A stretch of 30,324 nt of DNA from Bacillota bacterium. GTDB taxonomy: Bacteria > Bacillota > Clostridia > Lachnospirales > Anaerotignaceae. Positions 7,790-16,180 of the stretch are shown here, piece by piece (position 1 is the stretch's first letter; each line of letters starts with the position of its first letter). The DNA lies in contig JAEZPX010000190.1 in NCBI GenBank assembly GCA_023413275.1, forward strand, positions 1 to 30,324. Direction: 5' to 3'. Both the position numbers and the translations under genes were made by a program. The notes under the pieces are model-generated. The model made no database searches. It saw only the letters and a program-made list of their open reading frames with translations, and was not told the origin of the DNA.

Positions 7790-10700
7790 ATGCCTAAAAG
7801 AACTGATCTTAAAAAAATCCTTATCATCGGCTCCGGCCCCATTGTAATCGGACAAGCAGCGGAATTCGACTATGCTGGAACACAGGCTTGTCTGGCTTTA
7901 AAAGAAGAGGGCTATGAAGTGGTTTTGGTTAATTCCAATCCTGCCACCATAATGACCGATACTACCATCGCAGATAAGGTTTATATGGAACCGTTGACCT
8001 TGGAATACATTGCAAAAATCCTTCGCTATGAGCGCCCTGATGCTATCGTTCCGGGAATTGGCGGACAAACAGGCTTGAATTTGGCAATTCAACTGGAGAA
8101 AAAGGGCATCTTAAGAGAATGTCAAGTGGAGCTTTTGGGCACAAGCTGTGAAAGCATTGAAAAAGCAGAGGATAGAGAACTCTTTAAAGAGCTTTGTCAA
8201 GAAATTGGAGAACCCGTTATCCCTTCTATTATCACCTATTCTATAGAGGAAGCAGTTCGAGCAGCTGTTGAAATCGGTTATCCTGTTGTTCTGCGCCCCG
8301 CCTTCACCTTAGGCGGCACTGGGGGTGGCTTTGCAAAAAATGAAGCAGAGTTGAAAGAAATGATGAAAAATGCCCTCTCCCTCTCCCCCACCCATCAGGT
8401 TTTGATAGAAAAAAGCGTGAAAGGCTTCAAGGAAATTGAATTTGAGGTAATGAGAGATAAGACAGACCGTGCAATAACCATCTGTGGTATGGAAAACGTA
8501 GACCCTGTGGGTGTACATACAGGAGATTCCATTGTTGTGGCACCAATCCTAACCCTGAATGACCAAGATTTTAGTATGTTGCGAGATAGTGCCTTAAAAA
8601 TCATTCGTGCATTAAAAATAGAAGGTGGCTGCAATGTACAGTTTGCTTTAGACCCCAACTCCTCCAAATACTATTTAATTGAGGTAAACCCTCGTGTGTC
8701 ACGTTCCTCTGCCTTGGCATCCAAAGCAAGCGGCTATCCTATCGCAAGGGTAACAGCAAAAATTGCCGTAGGCATGACCTTAGATGAAATCAAAATCGCA
8801 AATACCAATGCAAACTATGAACCGGCCTTAGATTATATTGTTGCAAAATTCCCACGCTTTGCCTTCGATAAATTTGCTAGCGCAACAAATAAATTAAGCA
8901 CGCAAATGAAAGCAACGGGAGAGGTTATGGGCATCGGTCGTACCATAGAGGAGTGTCTATTAAAATCCATCCGCTCCTTGGAAATCGGCGCATCTCATCT
9001 ATATATGCCAAAGTTTGATACCATAAACAATGAAGAACTCCTTTCCTATATTGCAGAAAGCCCTGATGATAGAATCTATGCTATCGCCCAGTTAATCCGT
9101 AATGGTGTGAGCTTAGATGAAATTTTCAACGCCACTATGATTACAAAATATTTCTTAGAGGTAATGAAAAATATTGTAGACTACGAAAAAATTCTAGCGG
9201 AAAATATAGGTGACAAAAAACTCCTGACTACAGCTAAAAAGATGGGCTTTTCCGATAAGATCATTGCAAAGCTTTGGAATCAAAAGGAAATAGAGATTTT
9301 TAATCTGCGCAAAGAAATGAAATTGTTTCCTGTTTATAAAATGATTGAAACCAGTGGAACCGGTGGATATATTCCTTACTTCTATTCAACCTATGAGGAA
9401 AAAAATGATTCCATTATCAGCGATAAGAAAAAAATCATCGTACTCGGTTCAGGGCCAATCCGTATCGGTCAAGGCGTAGAATTTGATTATTCAACTGTAC
9501 ACGCAGTGACAACGATCAAAGAATTCGGTTATGAATCCATCATCATTAATAACAATCCGGAAACGGTCTCTACTGATTATACTACCAGTGATAAATTATA
9601 CTTTGAGCCCCTAACTGTAGAAGATGTTATGAATATCGTCGAATTGGAAAACCCCATGGGTATTATCGCCTCCCTTGGCGGACAGACCGCCATCAATCTT
9701 GCCCAACCCCTCATGGAGCGTGGTGTAAAAATCATAGGTACCGATGTAGACGCCATCGAGCGGGCAGAAAACAGAGACGCTTTTGAACATATTTTAAAGG
9801 CTTTGGATATCCCTCAGCCTAAAGGAAGAGCTGTCACCAATATTGACGATGGTGTAAACACAGCCAACGAAATCGGCTATCCTGTTTTGGTTCGCCCCAG
9901 CTACGTTTTAGGGGGACGGGCAATGCAGATTGTTTCCAGCGAGAGTTCTCTTCGCACCTACTTGAAAACAGCCGTACAAATTAACGAGGATCAACCTGTA
10001 CTAGTTGATAAGTATATCCAAGGTAAGGAATTGGAGGTTGACGCAGTCTGCGATGGCTTTGATGTGTTCGTCCCTGGCATTATGGAACATGTAGAACGCA
10101 CAGGGGTTCACTCCGGTGATTCAATTAGTGTTTATCCAACCTTTAGCGTATCTCAAAGAGCAAAAGGGAAAATATTAGAGTATACAAAAAAATTGGGTTT
10201 GGGAATAGGCATTCAAGGTTTATTCAATATTCAGTTCATTGTAGACAGCAACGATAACGTTTTCGTGATTGAAGTAAATCCCAGATCCTCTAGAACAGTA
10301 CCCTTCCTTTCCAAGGCAACGGGCTACTCTCTTGCGGATATAGCAACACTGGTCATCCTAGGCAAAACCTTAAAGGAACAAGGCATCTTCGGCATCTACC
10401 CTGACGAAAGCCCTAGATGGTATGTAAAGGTTCCCGCTTTCTCCTTTGCGAAGCTCAGAGGCATGGATACCTACCTCTCCCCCGAAATGAAATCCACAGG
10501 GGAAGCAATTGGCTATGATAATAAGCTGAACAGAGCCTTATATAAAGCCCTGCAAGCATCAGGCATGAATATCTTGAACTACGGTACCGTTTTGGCTACC
10601 ATTGCCGATAAGGATAAGGAAGAAGCACTTCCTCTCATTCGCCGCTTCTACGAATTGGGCTTTAATATTGAAGCAACCGCAGGCACAGCAGAATTTTTGA

Positions 10701-10963
10701 AGGAGCATGGCATCCGTACTCGTATTAAGAAAAAGGTAAGCGAAGGCAGTGAAGAAATCTTCGACTCCATCCGCTCTGGCTATGTCAGCTATGTCATAAA
10801 TACAAGAGACGTGAACTCCGAAGAAGGAATGAATGATGGTCAAGAGATTCGTCAGTGTGCCGTAGAAAACAACGTTACGATGTTCACCGCCTTGGATACT
10901 GTAAGAGTACTCTTAGATGTTTTGGAAGAAACAACCCTTTGCATTTCCACAATCAACGCCTAA
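7790..10963 (+). CDS. carB: Carbamoyl-phosphate synthase large subunit
   Basis: CarB makes carbamoyl phosphate from bicarbonate, ammonia and two ATP. The 1057-residue length is normal. It shows the tandem ATP-grasp architecture: the first half begins KKILIIGSGPIVIGQAAEFDY and the second, after about residue 545, KKIIVLGSGPIRIGQGVEFDY. Each has its own GGQT (GIGGQTGLN, SLGGQTAIN) and an EVNPR motif (IEVNPRVSRSSAL, IEVNPRSSRTVPF). The last 120 residues are the MGS-like allosteric domain. A good ribosome site (AAGGAGG) precedes the ATG. The partner carA, which supplies ammonia from glutamine, is not next to it or anywhere in the window. Confidence 0.97.
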   Translation: MPKRTDLKKILIIGSGPIVIGQAAEFDYAGTQACLALKEEGYEVVLVNSNPATIMTDTTIADKVYMEPLTLEYIAKILRYERPDAIVPGIGGQTGLNLAIQLEKKGILRECQVELLGTSCESIEKAEDRELFKELCQEIGEPVIPSIITYSIEEAVRAAVEIGYPVVLRPAFTLGGTGGGFAKNEAELKEMMKNALSLSPTHQVLIEKSVKGFKEIEFEVMRDKTDRAITICGMENVDPVGVHTGDSIVVAPILTLNDQDFSMLRDSALKIIRALKIEGGCNVQFALDPNSSKYYLIEVNPRVSRSSALASKASGYPIARVTAKIAVGMTLDEIKIANTNANYEPALDYIVAKFPRFAFDKFASATNKLSTQMKATGEVMGIGRTIEECLLKSIRSLEIGASHLYMPKFDTINNEELLSYIAESPDDRIYAIAQLIRNGVSLDEIFNATMITKYFLEVMKNIVDYEKILAENIGDKKLLTTAKKMGFSDKIIAKLWNQKEIEIFNLRKEMKLFPVYKMIETSGTGGYIPYFYSTYEEKNDSIISDKKKIIVLGSGPIRIGQGVEFDYSTVHAVTTIKEFGYESIIINNNPETVSTDYTTSDKLYFEPLTVEDVMNIVELENPMGIIASLGGQTAINLAQPLMERGVKIIGTDVDAIERAENRDAFEHILKALDIPQPKGRAVTNIDDGVNTANEIGYPVLVRPSYVLGGRAMQIVSSESSLRTYLKTAVQINEDQPVLVDKYIQGKELEVDAVCDGFDVFVPGIMEHVERTGVHSGDSISVYPTFSVSQRAKGKILEYTKKLGLGIGIQGLFNIQFIVDSNDNVFVIEVNPRSSRTVPFLSKATGYSLADIATLVILGKTLKEQGIFGIYPDESPRWYVKVPAFSFAKLRGMDTYLSPEMKSTGEAIGYDNKLNRALYKALQASGMNILNYGTVLATIADKDKEEALPLIRRFYELGFNIEATAGTAEFLKEHGIRTRIKKKVSEGSEEIFDSIRSGYVSYVINTRDVNSEEGMNDGQEIRQCAVENNVTMFTALDTVRVLLDVLEETTLCISTINA

Positions 10964-10975
10964 GGAGGGCTTTCC

Positions 10976-11710
10976 TTGAATCAGTCATACTTTAAAATAA
11001 TAAAAAATCAGCCCCTTACAAGCACTGTGTACCGCATGGTGCTTGAGGGGGATACCTCTGCTATAACAAGAGCAGGGCAATTTATCAATATAAAAATAGA
11101 AGGTCTATTTTTGCGCCGCCCTATCTCTGTTTGTGATTACGATGATAAAACCATTACTATTTTATACAAAGTAGTGGGCAAAGGTACAGAGGCTTTGCAG
11201 AAAATGGAACCTGCCTCAGCATTAGACATTCTTACAGGTCTTGGAATTGGGTATGATACCACAAAAAGCGGTAACCGACCCTTGCTCATCGGTGGCGGTG
11301 TAGGGGTACCTCCCATGTACCGCTTGGCAAAAAATCTTCTTTCAGAAGGAAAAACTCCTCTTGTGATTCTAGGCTTTAATACGAAAGAGGAAGCCTTTTA
11401 TATAGAGGAATTTAAACAACTTGGTATGGATGTCTTTGTTGCCACAGCAGATGGAACCCTTGGAACAAAAGGCTTTGTTACCGATATTGTAAAAAGTCTG
11501 ACTGGGTATACTTATTTTTATACCTGTGGCCCTGAACCAATGCTGAAAGCCCTTTCAGCGTGTACCAATACCAGTGGACAGTTAAGCTTTGAGGAAAGAA
11601 TGGGCTGTGGTTTTGGTGCTTGTATGGGGTGCTCCTGTCAAACAAAATATGGCAACAAGCGTATTTGCAAAGAAGGCCCCGTTTTGGAAAAGGAGGAGAT
11701 TATATGGTAA
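10976..11710 (+). CDS. pyrK: Dihydroorotate dehydrogenase electron transfer subunit
   Basis: PyrK passes electrons from the PyrD FMN through FAD and a [2Fe-2S] cluster to NAD. The 244-residue protein has the FAD-binding RRPIS (48-52), the nucleotide-binding LLIGGGVGVPP (103-113) and C211-x4-C216-x2-C219-x11-C231 for the iron-sulfur cluster. The start is TTG with AAGGAGGG about six bases upstream, 12 bases after carB. Its last codons overlap the ATG of pyrD, fitting obligate complex formation. Confidence 0.95.
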   Translation: MNQSYFKIIKNQPLTSTVYRMVLEGDTSAITRAGQFINIKIEGLFLRRPISVCDYDDKTITILYKVVGKGTEALQKMEPASALDILTGLGIGYDTTKSGNRPLLIGGGVGVPPMYRLAKNLLSEGKTPLVILGFNTKEEAFYIEEFKQLGMDVFVATADGTLGTKGFVTDIVKSLTGYTYFYTCGPEPMLKALSACTNTSGQLSFEERMGCGFGACMGCSCQTKYGNKRICKEGPVLEKEEIIW

Positions 11711-12618
11711 ACACAAAAGTCACCCTAAGCGGTATTACCTTAGATAACCCTGTCATTCCTGCCAGCGGAACCTTTGGCTATGGCTATGAATTTGCAGAGC
11801 TCTATGACATTAATATGTTAGGCTCCTTTTCCTTTAAAGGCACCACAAAAGAATCTCGCTTCGGAAACCCAACTCCAAGAATTGCAGAATGCACAGAAGG
11901 GATGATTAACTCCGTGGGTCTGCAAAACCCAGGGATTGAAAAGGTCATCAGCGAGGAATTGCCTAAAATGAAAAAGGTTTTTCACAAGCCTGTGATTGCA
12001 AATATCAGTGGTTTTTCTGTTGAGGAATATGTATATTGCGCAGAAAAAATAAATAAAGAAGATCAAGTAGGCATCATCGAAATCAACGTAAGCTGTCCCA
12101 ATGTGCATCATGGCGGCATGACCTTTGGTACAAGCCCCGAAGCGGCGGCAGAGGTAACAAAAGCCGTAAAAGCAGTCACCACAAAGCCTGTCTATATCAA
12201 ACTCAGCCCCAACGTTACAGATATTGCAGCCATTGCAAAAGCTTGTGAGGATGCAGGGGCAGATGGCATCAGCCTAATCAACACCCTAATGGGTATGCGT
12301 ATTGATATAAAAACAGGAAAGCCTGTGGTTGCCAATAAAATGGGTGGCTTCTCAGGCAAAGCCATTTTTCCTGTGGCAGTGCGCATGGTATATCAAGTAT
12401 ATGAAGCAGTAAAAGTGCCCATCATCGGTATGGGTGGCGTATCCACTGCGGAGGATGTAGTGGAACTAATGTTGGCAGGCGCAACAGCAGTGCAGGTTGG
12501 TGCCGCAAATTTAGTAGACCCCTTCGCCTGCAAAAATATAATTGAAGCATTACCCTATGTGATGAAAAAATACGGAATCAAAGAACTAAACCATATTATT
12601 GGAGGTGCCCACAAATGA
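11704..12618 (+). CDS. pyrD: Dihydroorotate dehydrogenase, class 1B catalytic subunit
   Basis: PyrD oxidises dihydroorotate to orotate. The protein is 304 residues from the ATG at 11704, which has AAGGAGGAG just before it; an open frame runs further upstream but only inside pyrK. Landmarks are SGTFGYG, NSVGLQNPG, and INVSCPNVHHGG with the class 1B catalytic Cys131 (class 2 would have Ser). GMGGV and the GATAVQVGAA phosphate site follow. Pairing with pyrK confirms the NAD-linked 1B type. It overlaps pyrF by four bases (ATGA). Confidence 0.95.
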   Translation: MVNTKVTLSGITLDNPVIPASGTFGYGYEFAELYDINMLGSFSFKGTTKESRFGNPTPRIAECTEGMINSVGLQNPGIEKVISEELPKMKKVFHKPVIANISGFSVEEYVYCAEKINKEDQVGIIEINVSCPNVHHGGMTFGTSPEAAAEVTKAVKAVTTKPVYIKLSPNVTDIAAIAKACEDAGADGISLINTLMGMRIDIKTGKPVVANKMGGFSGKAIFPVAVRMVYQVYEAVKVPIIGMGGVSTAEDVVELMLAGATAVQVGAANLVDPFACKNIIEALPYVMKKYGIKELNHIIGGAHK

Positions 12619-13322
12619 GTAAAGATGTAATCATAGCTTGCGATTTTAACAGCAAAGCCGACCTCATGTCCTTTCTGGAACATTTCAAGGAAGAAAGACC
12701 TTTTTTAAAAATCGGAATGGAGCTATTCTATGCAGAAGGCCCCGCAATCGTTAAAGAAATTAAGGCAAGAGGCCATAAAATCTTCTTGGATTTAAAGCTT
12801 CATGATATCCCCAATACTGTGAAAAAAGCAATCTCTGTTTTGTCAGATTTAGATGTGGATTTGTGCAACGTTCATGCCTCAGGTACCATCGCCATGATGG
12901 AGGCAGCTCTGGAAGGCTTCACAAAAAAAGATGGCACCCGTGGTCTATTAATCGCTGTAACCCAGCTCACCTCCACCAGCGAGGAAAGAATGCAAACAGA
13001 CCTTTTGATTGATAAGAGCCTGGAAGAAACTGTATTGCATTATGCAAAAAATACAAAAAAAGCAGGTTTGGATGGCATTGTTTGCTCTCCTTGGGAGGCA
13101 AGCAAAGTAAAAGAGGTTTGCGGTGAAAATTTCCTAACTATCACCCCTGGGGTGCGTTTTGCCGATGGGGACGCAGGAGATCAAGTGCGTATTGCAACTC
13201 CTGAACGAGCAAGGGAATTAGGCTCCGATTATATTGTCGTAGGCCGTCCCATTACCCAAGCCGCCGATCCTGTTGCCGCTTATAGAAGATGCTTAACCGA
13301 ATTTTTAGGAGGAAATGCGTGA
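12615..13322 (+). CDS. pyrF: Orotidine 5'-phosphate decarboxylase
   Basis: PyrF decarboxylates OMP to UMP. The protein is 235 residues. CDFN near the N-terminus and DLKLHDIPNT (D59, K61, D64) give the catalytic Asp-x-Lys-x-x-Asp array. TPGVRF and the phosphate-binding VVGRPIT lie near the C-terminus. The start overlaps the pyrD stop as ATGA, and its stop shares one base with the pyrE start (TGATG). It belongs to the short B. subtilis/E. coli group, not the longer type. Confidence 0.95.
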   Translation: MSKDVIIACDFNSKADLMSFLEHFKEERPFLKIGMELFYAEGPAIVKEIKARGHKIFLDLKLHDIPNTVKKAISVLSDLDVDLCNVHASGTIAMMEAALEGFTKKDGTRGLLIAVTQLTSTSEERMQTDLLIDKSLEETVLHYAKNTKKAGLDGIVCSPWEASKVKEVCGENFLTITPGVRFADGDAGDQVRIATPERARELGSDYIVVGRPITQAADPVAAYRRCLTEFLGGNA

Positions 13323-13960
13323 TGAAACATTTGATTGCAAAAGACTTATTATCCATTGGTGCCGTATTTCTTCGCCCAGAAGACCCTTTTACATGTGCAA
13401 GCGGTATCAAAAGTCCCATTTACTGTGATAACCGATTAACTCTAACAGCTCCCGAAGTGAGAAACCATGTGGAACATGCTTTGGCAGAAACCGTCCGCAA
13501 AGAATACCCCGATTGCGAAGTTTTGATGGGCACCAGTACTGCTGGCATTGCCCATGCCGCAATCACCGCTCATATTTTAGGCCTCCCTATGGGCTATGTC
13601 CGCTCCGGTGCCAAAGATCATGGCCGCAATAACCAGATTGAAGGTAAATTGGAAAAAGGCCAAAAGGTTGTCGTAGTTGAAGATTTGATTTCCACAGGGG
13701 GAAGTGTCATTGAGGTTGTCAATGTCCTTCGTGAATCAGGTGCAGAAGTTCTTGGCGTAGTCAGCATCTTTACCTACGGAATGCAAAAGGGCTTAGACCG
13801 TTTGAAAGAAGCCAACGTAAAAAACATTAGCCTGTCGGACTTCGATGCTGTTGCAGAGGTAGCCGCAAAAGAAGGCTATATTAAACAAGAAGACATCAAG
13901 AAATTAATTACCTTCCGTAATAACCCAAGTGATGAAGGCTGGAGGAATGTTTCATTATGA
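13322..13960 (+). CDS. pyrE: Orotate phosphoribosyltransferase
   Basis: PyrE joins orotate and PRPP to give OMP. The 212-residue protein has the PRPP-binding motif VVVVEDLISTGGS (116-128) and the flexible loop region YVRSGAKDHGRNNQIEG (92-108). The start at 13322 is chosen because TTAGGAGG precedes it and the N-terminus MKHLIAKDLL fits the family. The upstream ATG at 13289 lies within pyrF. It overlaps pyrB by four bases. Confidence 0.95.
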   Translation: MKHLIAKDLLSIGAVFLRPEDPFTCASGIKSPIYCDNRLTLTAPEVRNHVEHALAETVRKEYPDCEVLMGTSTAGIAHAAITAHILGLPMGYVRSGAKDHGRNNQIEGKLEKGQKVVVVEDLISTGGSVIEVVNVLRESGAEVLGVVSIFTYGMQKGLDRLKEANVKNISLSDFDAVAEVAAKEGYIKQEDIKKLITFRNNPSDEGWRNVSL

Positions 13961-14871
13961 GAAGCTTGATTGATATTGTTGACCTTTCCATTGCAGAAAT
14001 TGACGATTTAATCGCTACCGCCAATGATATAATTGAATCCCCAATTAAATATAGCGAAAAGTGCCACGGCAAAAAACTTGCCACCCTATTTTTCGAACCT
14101 TCCACAAGAACAAGGTTAAGTTTTGAAGCGGCAATGATGGAATTGGGGGGTAATGTATTAGGTTTTTCTGCGGCAAGCAATAGCTCCGCCGCAAAAGGAG
14201 AAAGCGTTTCCGATACCATCCGAACGGTAAGCTGTTATGCAGACATCATTGCCATGCGCCATCCCAAAGAAGGTGCACCAATGGTAGCCTCACTCCACTC
14301 CTCTGTCCCCATTATCAATGCGGGAGATGGCGGTCATAACCACCCAACCCAAACCCTTACCGACCTTCTAACCATACAACGGGAAAAAGGTCACTTTGAC
14401 AGATTAACTGTAGGGCTTTGCGGAGATTTAAAATTTGGCAGAACTGTGCATTCTTTGATACACGCCTTGTCCCGCTATGAAAATATTCACTTTGTTTTAA
14501 TCTCCCCTGACGAATTAAAATTGCCCGAATATATCATAAATGATATTTTAGATAAAAAAGGAATTTCATATACAATCACCACCAGCTTAGAAAAGGTCAT
14601 GCCAACTTTGGATATTCTCTATATGACCCGAGTACAAAGAGAACGCTTTTTCAATGAGGCGGATTATATACGCTTGAAAGATAGTTATATCTTAAATAAA
14701 GAAAAACTGACTTCTGCAAAAACCGACCTGTGTATCATGCATCCACTACCTCGTGTCAATGAAATTTCCGTAGATGTGGATGATGACCCAAGGGCATGCT
14801 ATTTTAAGCAAGTACTTTATGGAAAATTTATCCGTATGGCACTCATTTTAAAGCTTTTGGAGGTGGAATGA
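13957..14871 (+). CDS. pyrB: Aspartate carbamoyltransferase catalytic chain
   Basis: PyrB carbamoylates aspartate. The 304-residue protein has the carbamoyl-phosphate loop FFEPSTRTRLSF (45-56, STRTR at 49-53), the loop region ASNSSAAKGES, GDGGHNHPTQTL and MHPLPRVNEI. It starts within the pyrE stop (ATGA) and has a regulatory chain gene right after it. That points to a class B, E. coli-like dodecamer under nucleotide control rather than the unregulated B. subtilis form. Confidence 0.96.
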   Translation: MRSLIDIVDLSIAEIDDLIATANDIIESPIKYSEKCHGKKLATLFFEPSTRTRLSFEAAMMELGGNVLGFSAASNSSAAKGESVSDTIRTVSCYADIIAMRHPKEGAPMVASLHSSVPIINAGDGGHNHPTQTLTDLLTIQREKGHFDRLTVGLCGDLKFGRTVHSLIHALSRYENIHFVLISPDELKLPEYIINDILDKKGISYTITTSLEKVMPTLDILYMTRVQRERFFNEADYIRLKDSYILNKEKLTSAKTDLCIMHPLPRVNEISVDVDDDPRACYFKQVLYGKFIRMALILKLLEVE

Positions 14872-14872
14872 T

Positions 14873-15301
14873 ATGAATATAGACTCTATACGCAATGGAA
14901 TTGTAATTGATCATATCAAGGCAGGGCAGGGCATGGAAATTTATCAGCTATTAAATCTGGAAGCCTTAGATTGCTCCATTGCCTTAATCAAAAACGCAAG
15001 TAGCGGTAAAATCGGTAAAAAAGATATCATAAAAATAGATGCTGATTTTGACCTAAACTTAGATGTCTTGGGGTATATCAATCCGGATATCACGATAAAC
15101 GTAATCAAAGAAGGTCAGAGAATAAAAAAATTCCATCCACAATTGCCCGAAAGATTGACCAACGTCATCAAATGCAAAAACCCTCGTTGTATCACCTCTG
15201 TGGAGCAGGAAATCGACCATGTCTTTAAACTGACAGATGGGGATAACAGAGTTTATCGCTGTATTTATTGCGAGTCTAAAGCAAAGGCAGAATCCATGTA
15301 A
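14873..15301 (+). CDS. pyrI: Aspartate carbamoyltransferase regulatory chain
   Basis: PyrI binds the nucleotide effectors of ATCase and holds the holoenzyme together. The 142-residue protein ends in a zinc domain with C101-x4-C106 and C130-x2-C133, matching E. coli Cys109, 114, 138 and 141. The N-terminal allosteric domain contains NGIVIDHIKAGQG and the INPDITINVI strand. AGGTGG before the pyrB stop is its ribosome site. It is the last gene of the pyr operon, followed by a strong terminator. Confidence 0.95.
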   Translation: MNIDSIRNGIVIDHIKAGQGMEIYQLLNLEALDCSIALIKNASSGKIGKKDIIKIDADFDLNLDVLGYINPDITINVIKEGQRIKKFHPQLPERLTNVIKCKNPRCITSVEQEIDHVFKLTDGDNRVYRCIYCESKAKAESM

Positions 15302-15330
15302 CCATCTATATTCCTGATTACTTTATATAT

Positions 15331-15376
15331 AAAAAGCAAGGATGGCTGTCGAAAACAACCACCCTTGCTTTTTTTA
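15331..15376. terminator. Bidirectional terminator after pyrI
   Basis: AAAGCAAGG-a-TGG (15333-15345) pairs with CCA-c-CCTTGCTTT (15359-15371), with one mismatch and a 13-base loop. It is followed by a T run on the plus strand and preceded by an A run that serves the minus strand. It separates the convergent pyr operon and hydrolase gene. Confidence 0.9.
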
Positions 15377-15398
15377 TAATCCTTATTTAGCCTATAGA

Positions 15399-15974
15399 CT
15401 ATTTTTCATCCCAAATAAGTTCCTCCAGCAGCGCTACTACCTCAGGAAATTCTGTAAACCCATCCCGATCAATAAAATGCCCACCTTTATCAAGAATAAT
15501 GAGTCTAGCGTCCAACTTGTCCGCCATTTTCTTTGTGGCCTCCATTGGCACGATGTCGTCATCTACCGCTGTAAGCATCACTCTGTGAGGAATAAGACCT
15601 TTCACCTTGTCTATATCGATTTCACCTGACATGAATTCGGTTAATCCCTCTTTTTGAATATCCATGGGATTTTTGTCCATAAACCCTGAAACCAGAATAG
15701 CACCTTTAATTGAAATACCCTTTTTCAAAATAAAGCGTAGCGAAGTGATACAGCCAAGGCTATGACCAATAAAAATTGTATTTTCATTAATATTGTTAAT
15801 ACTCTCCTCTAGCTTTTGCAGCCAAGGATCGAGATGAGGGTCTTCGGTATTGGGCATATCAGGAACAATCAGCTCAAATCCTTTATTTTTCATCTGCTCC
15901 TTCAACCAAGGAAACCAATTTGCCTTGCTAGAAGCAGTAAACCCATGTATTAAATAAATAGATGACTTGTTCAT
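15399..15974 (-). CDS. Small alpha/beta hydrolase (RBBP9/YdeN type)
   Basis: A 191-residue serine hydrolase of the small RBBP9/YdeN family (PF06821-like). The substrate cannot be told from sequence. The core shows YLIHGFTASSKANWFPWL, the nucleophile elbow GHSLG with Ser72, an acid in TAVDDDIVP (Asp139 or Asp140) and His166 in KGGHFID. No signal peptide is visible, so it is cytosolic. The start at 15974 has AGAGGAGAG upstream; the longer frame to 16034 has no ribosome site. It is a single-gene unit. TGATATAAT (extended -10; TATAAT at plus 16050-16055) lies upstream, and a TCCCC-T-GGGGA palindrome sits at plus 16067-16077, where the -35 box would be. Confidence 0.85.
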   Translation of the reverse strand: MNKSSIYLIHGFTASSKANWFPWLKEQMKNKGFELIVPDMPNTEDPHLDPWLQKLEESINNINENTIFIGHSLGCITSLRFILKKGISIKGAILVSGFMDKNPMDIQKEGLTEFMSGEIDIDKVKGLIPHRVMLTAVDDDIVPMEATKKMADKLDARLIILDKGGHFIDRDGFTEFPEVVALLEELIWDEK

Positions 15975-16049
15975 ATAAATACTCTCCTCTTTTGTAGTTT
16001 TTCCCCTTGCTTTCTCCATTCTTCCAATACTCATTTCTTCAGTATTTCA

Positions 16050-16078
16050 ATTATATCAAAAGATACTCCCCTGGGGAA
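16050..16078 (-). promoter_or_regulatory. Putative promoter and palindrome upstream of the hydrolase gene
   Basis: On the minus strand TG-A-TATAAT is an extended -10 element at plus 16050-16058. The palindrome TCCCC-T-GGGGA at 16067-16077 overlaps the expected -35 position. No recognisable -35 hexamer is present, which fits an extended -10 promoter or an activator/repressor site. Confidence 0.45.
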
Positions 16079-16180
16079 TCCCTTCATCAAATTTAATTCC
16101 CATCTGGTAATCTTTCACCCTTCTATTCTTTTTCCCCCCTTTCATGCATAAACTGATAAAAAATTCAAGGGAGCGTTTCT

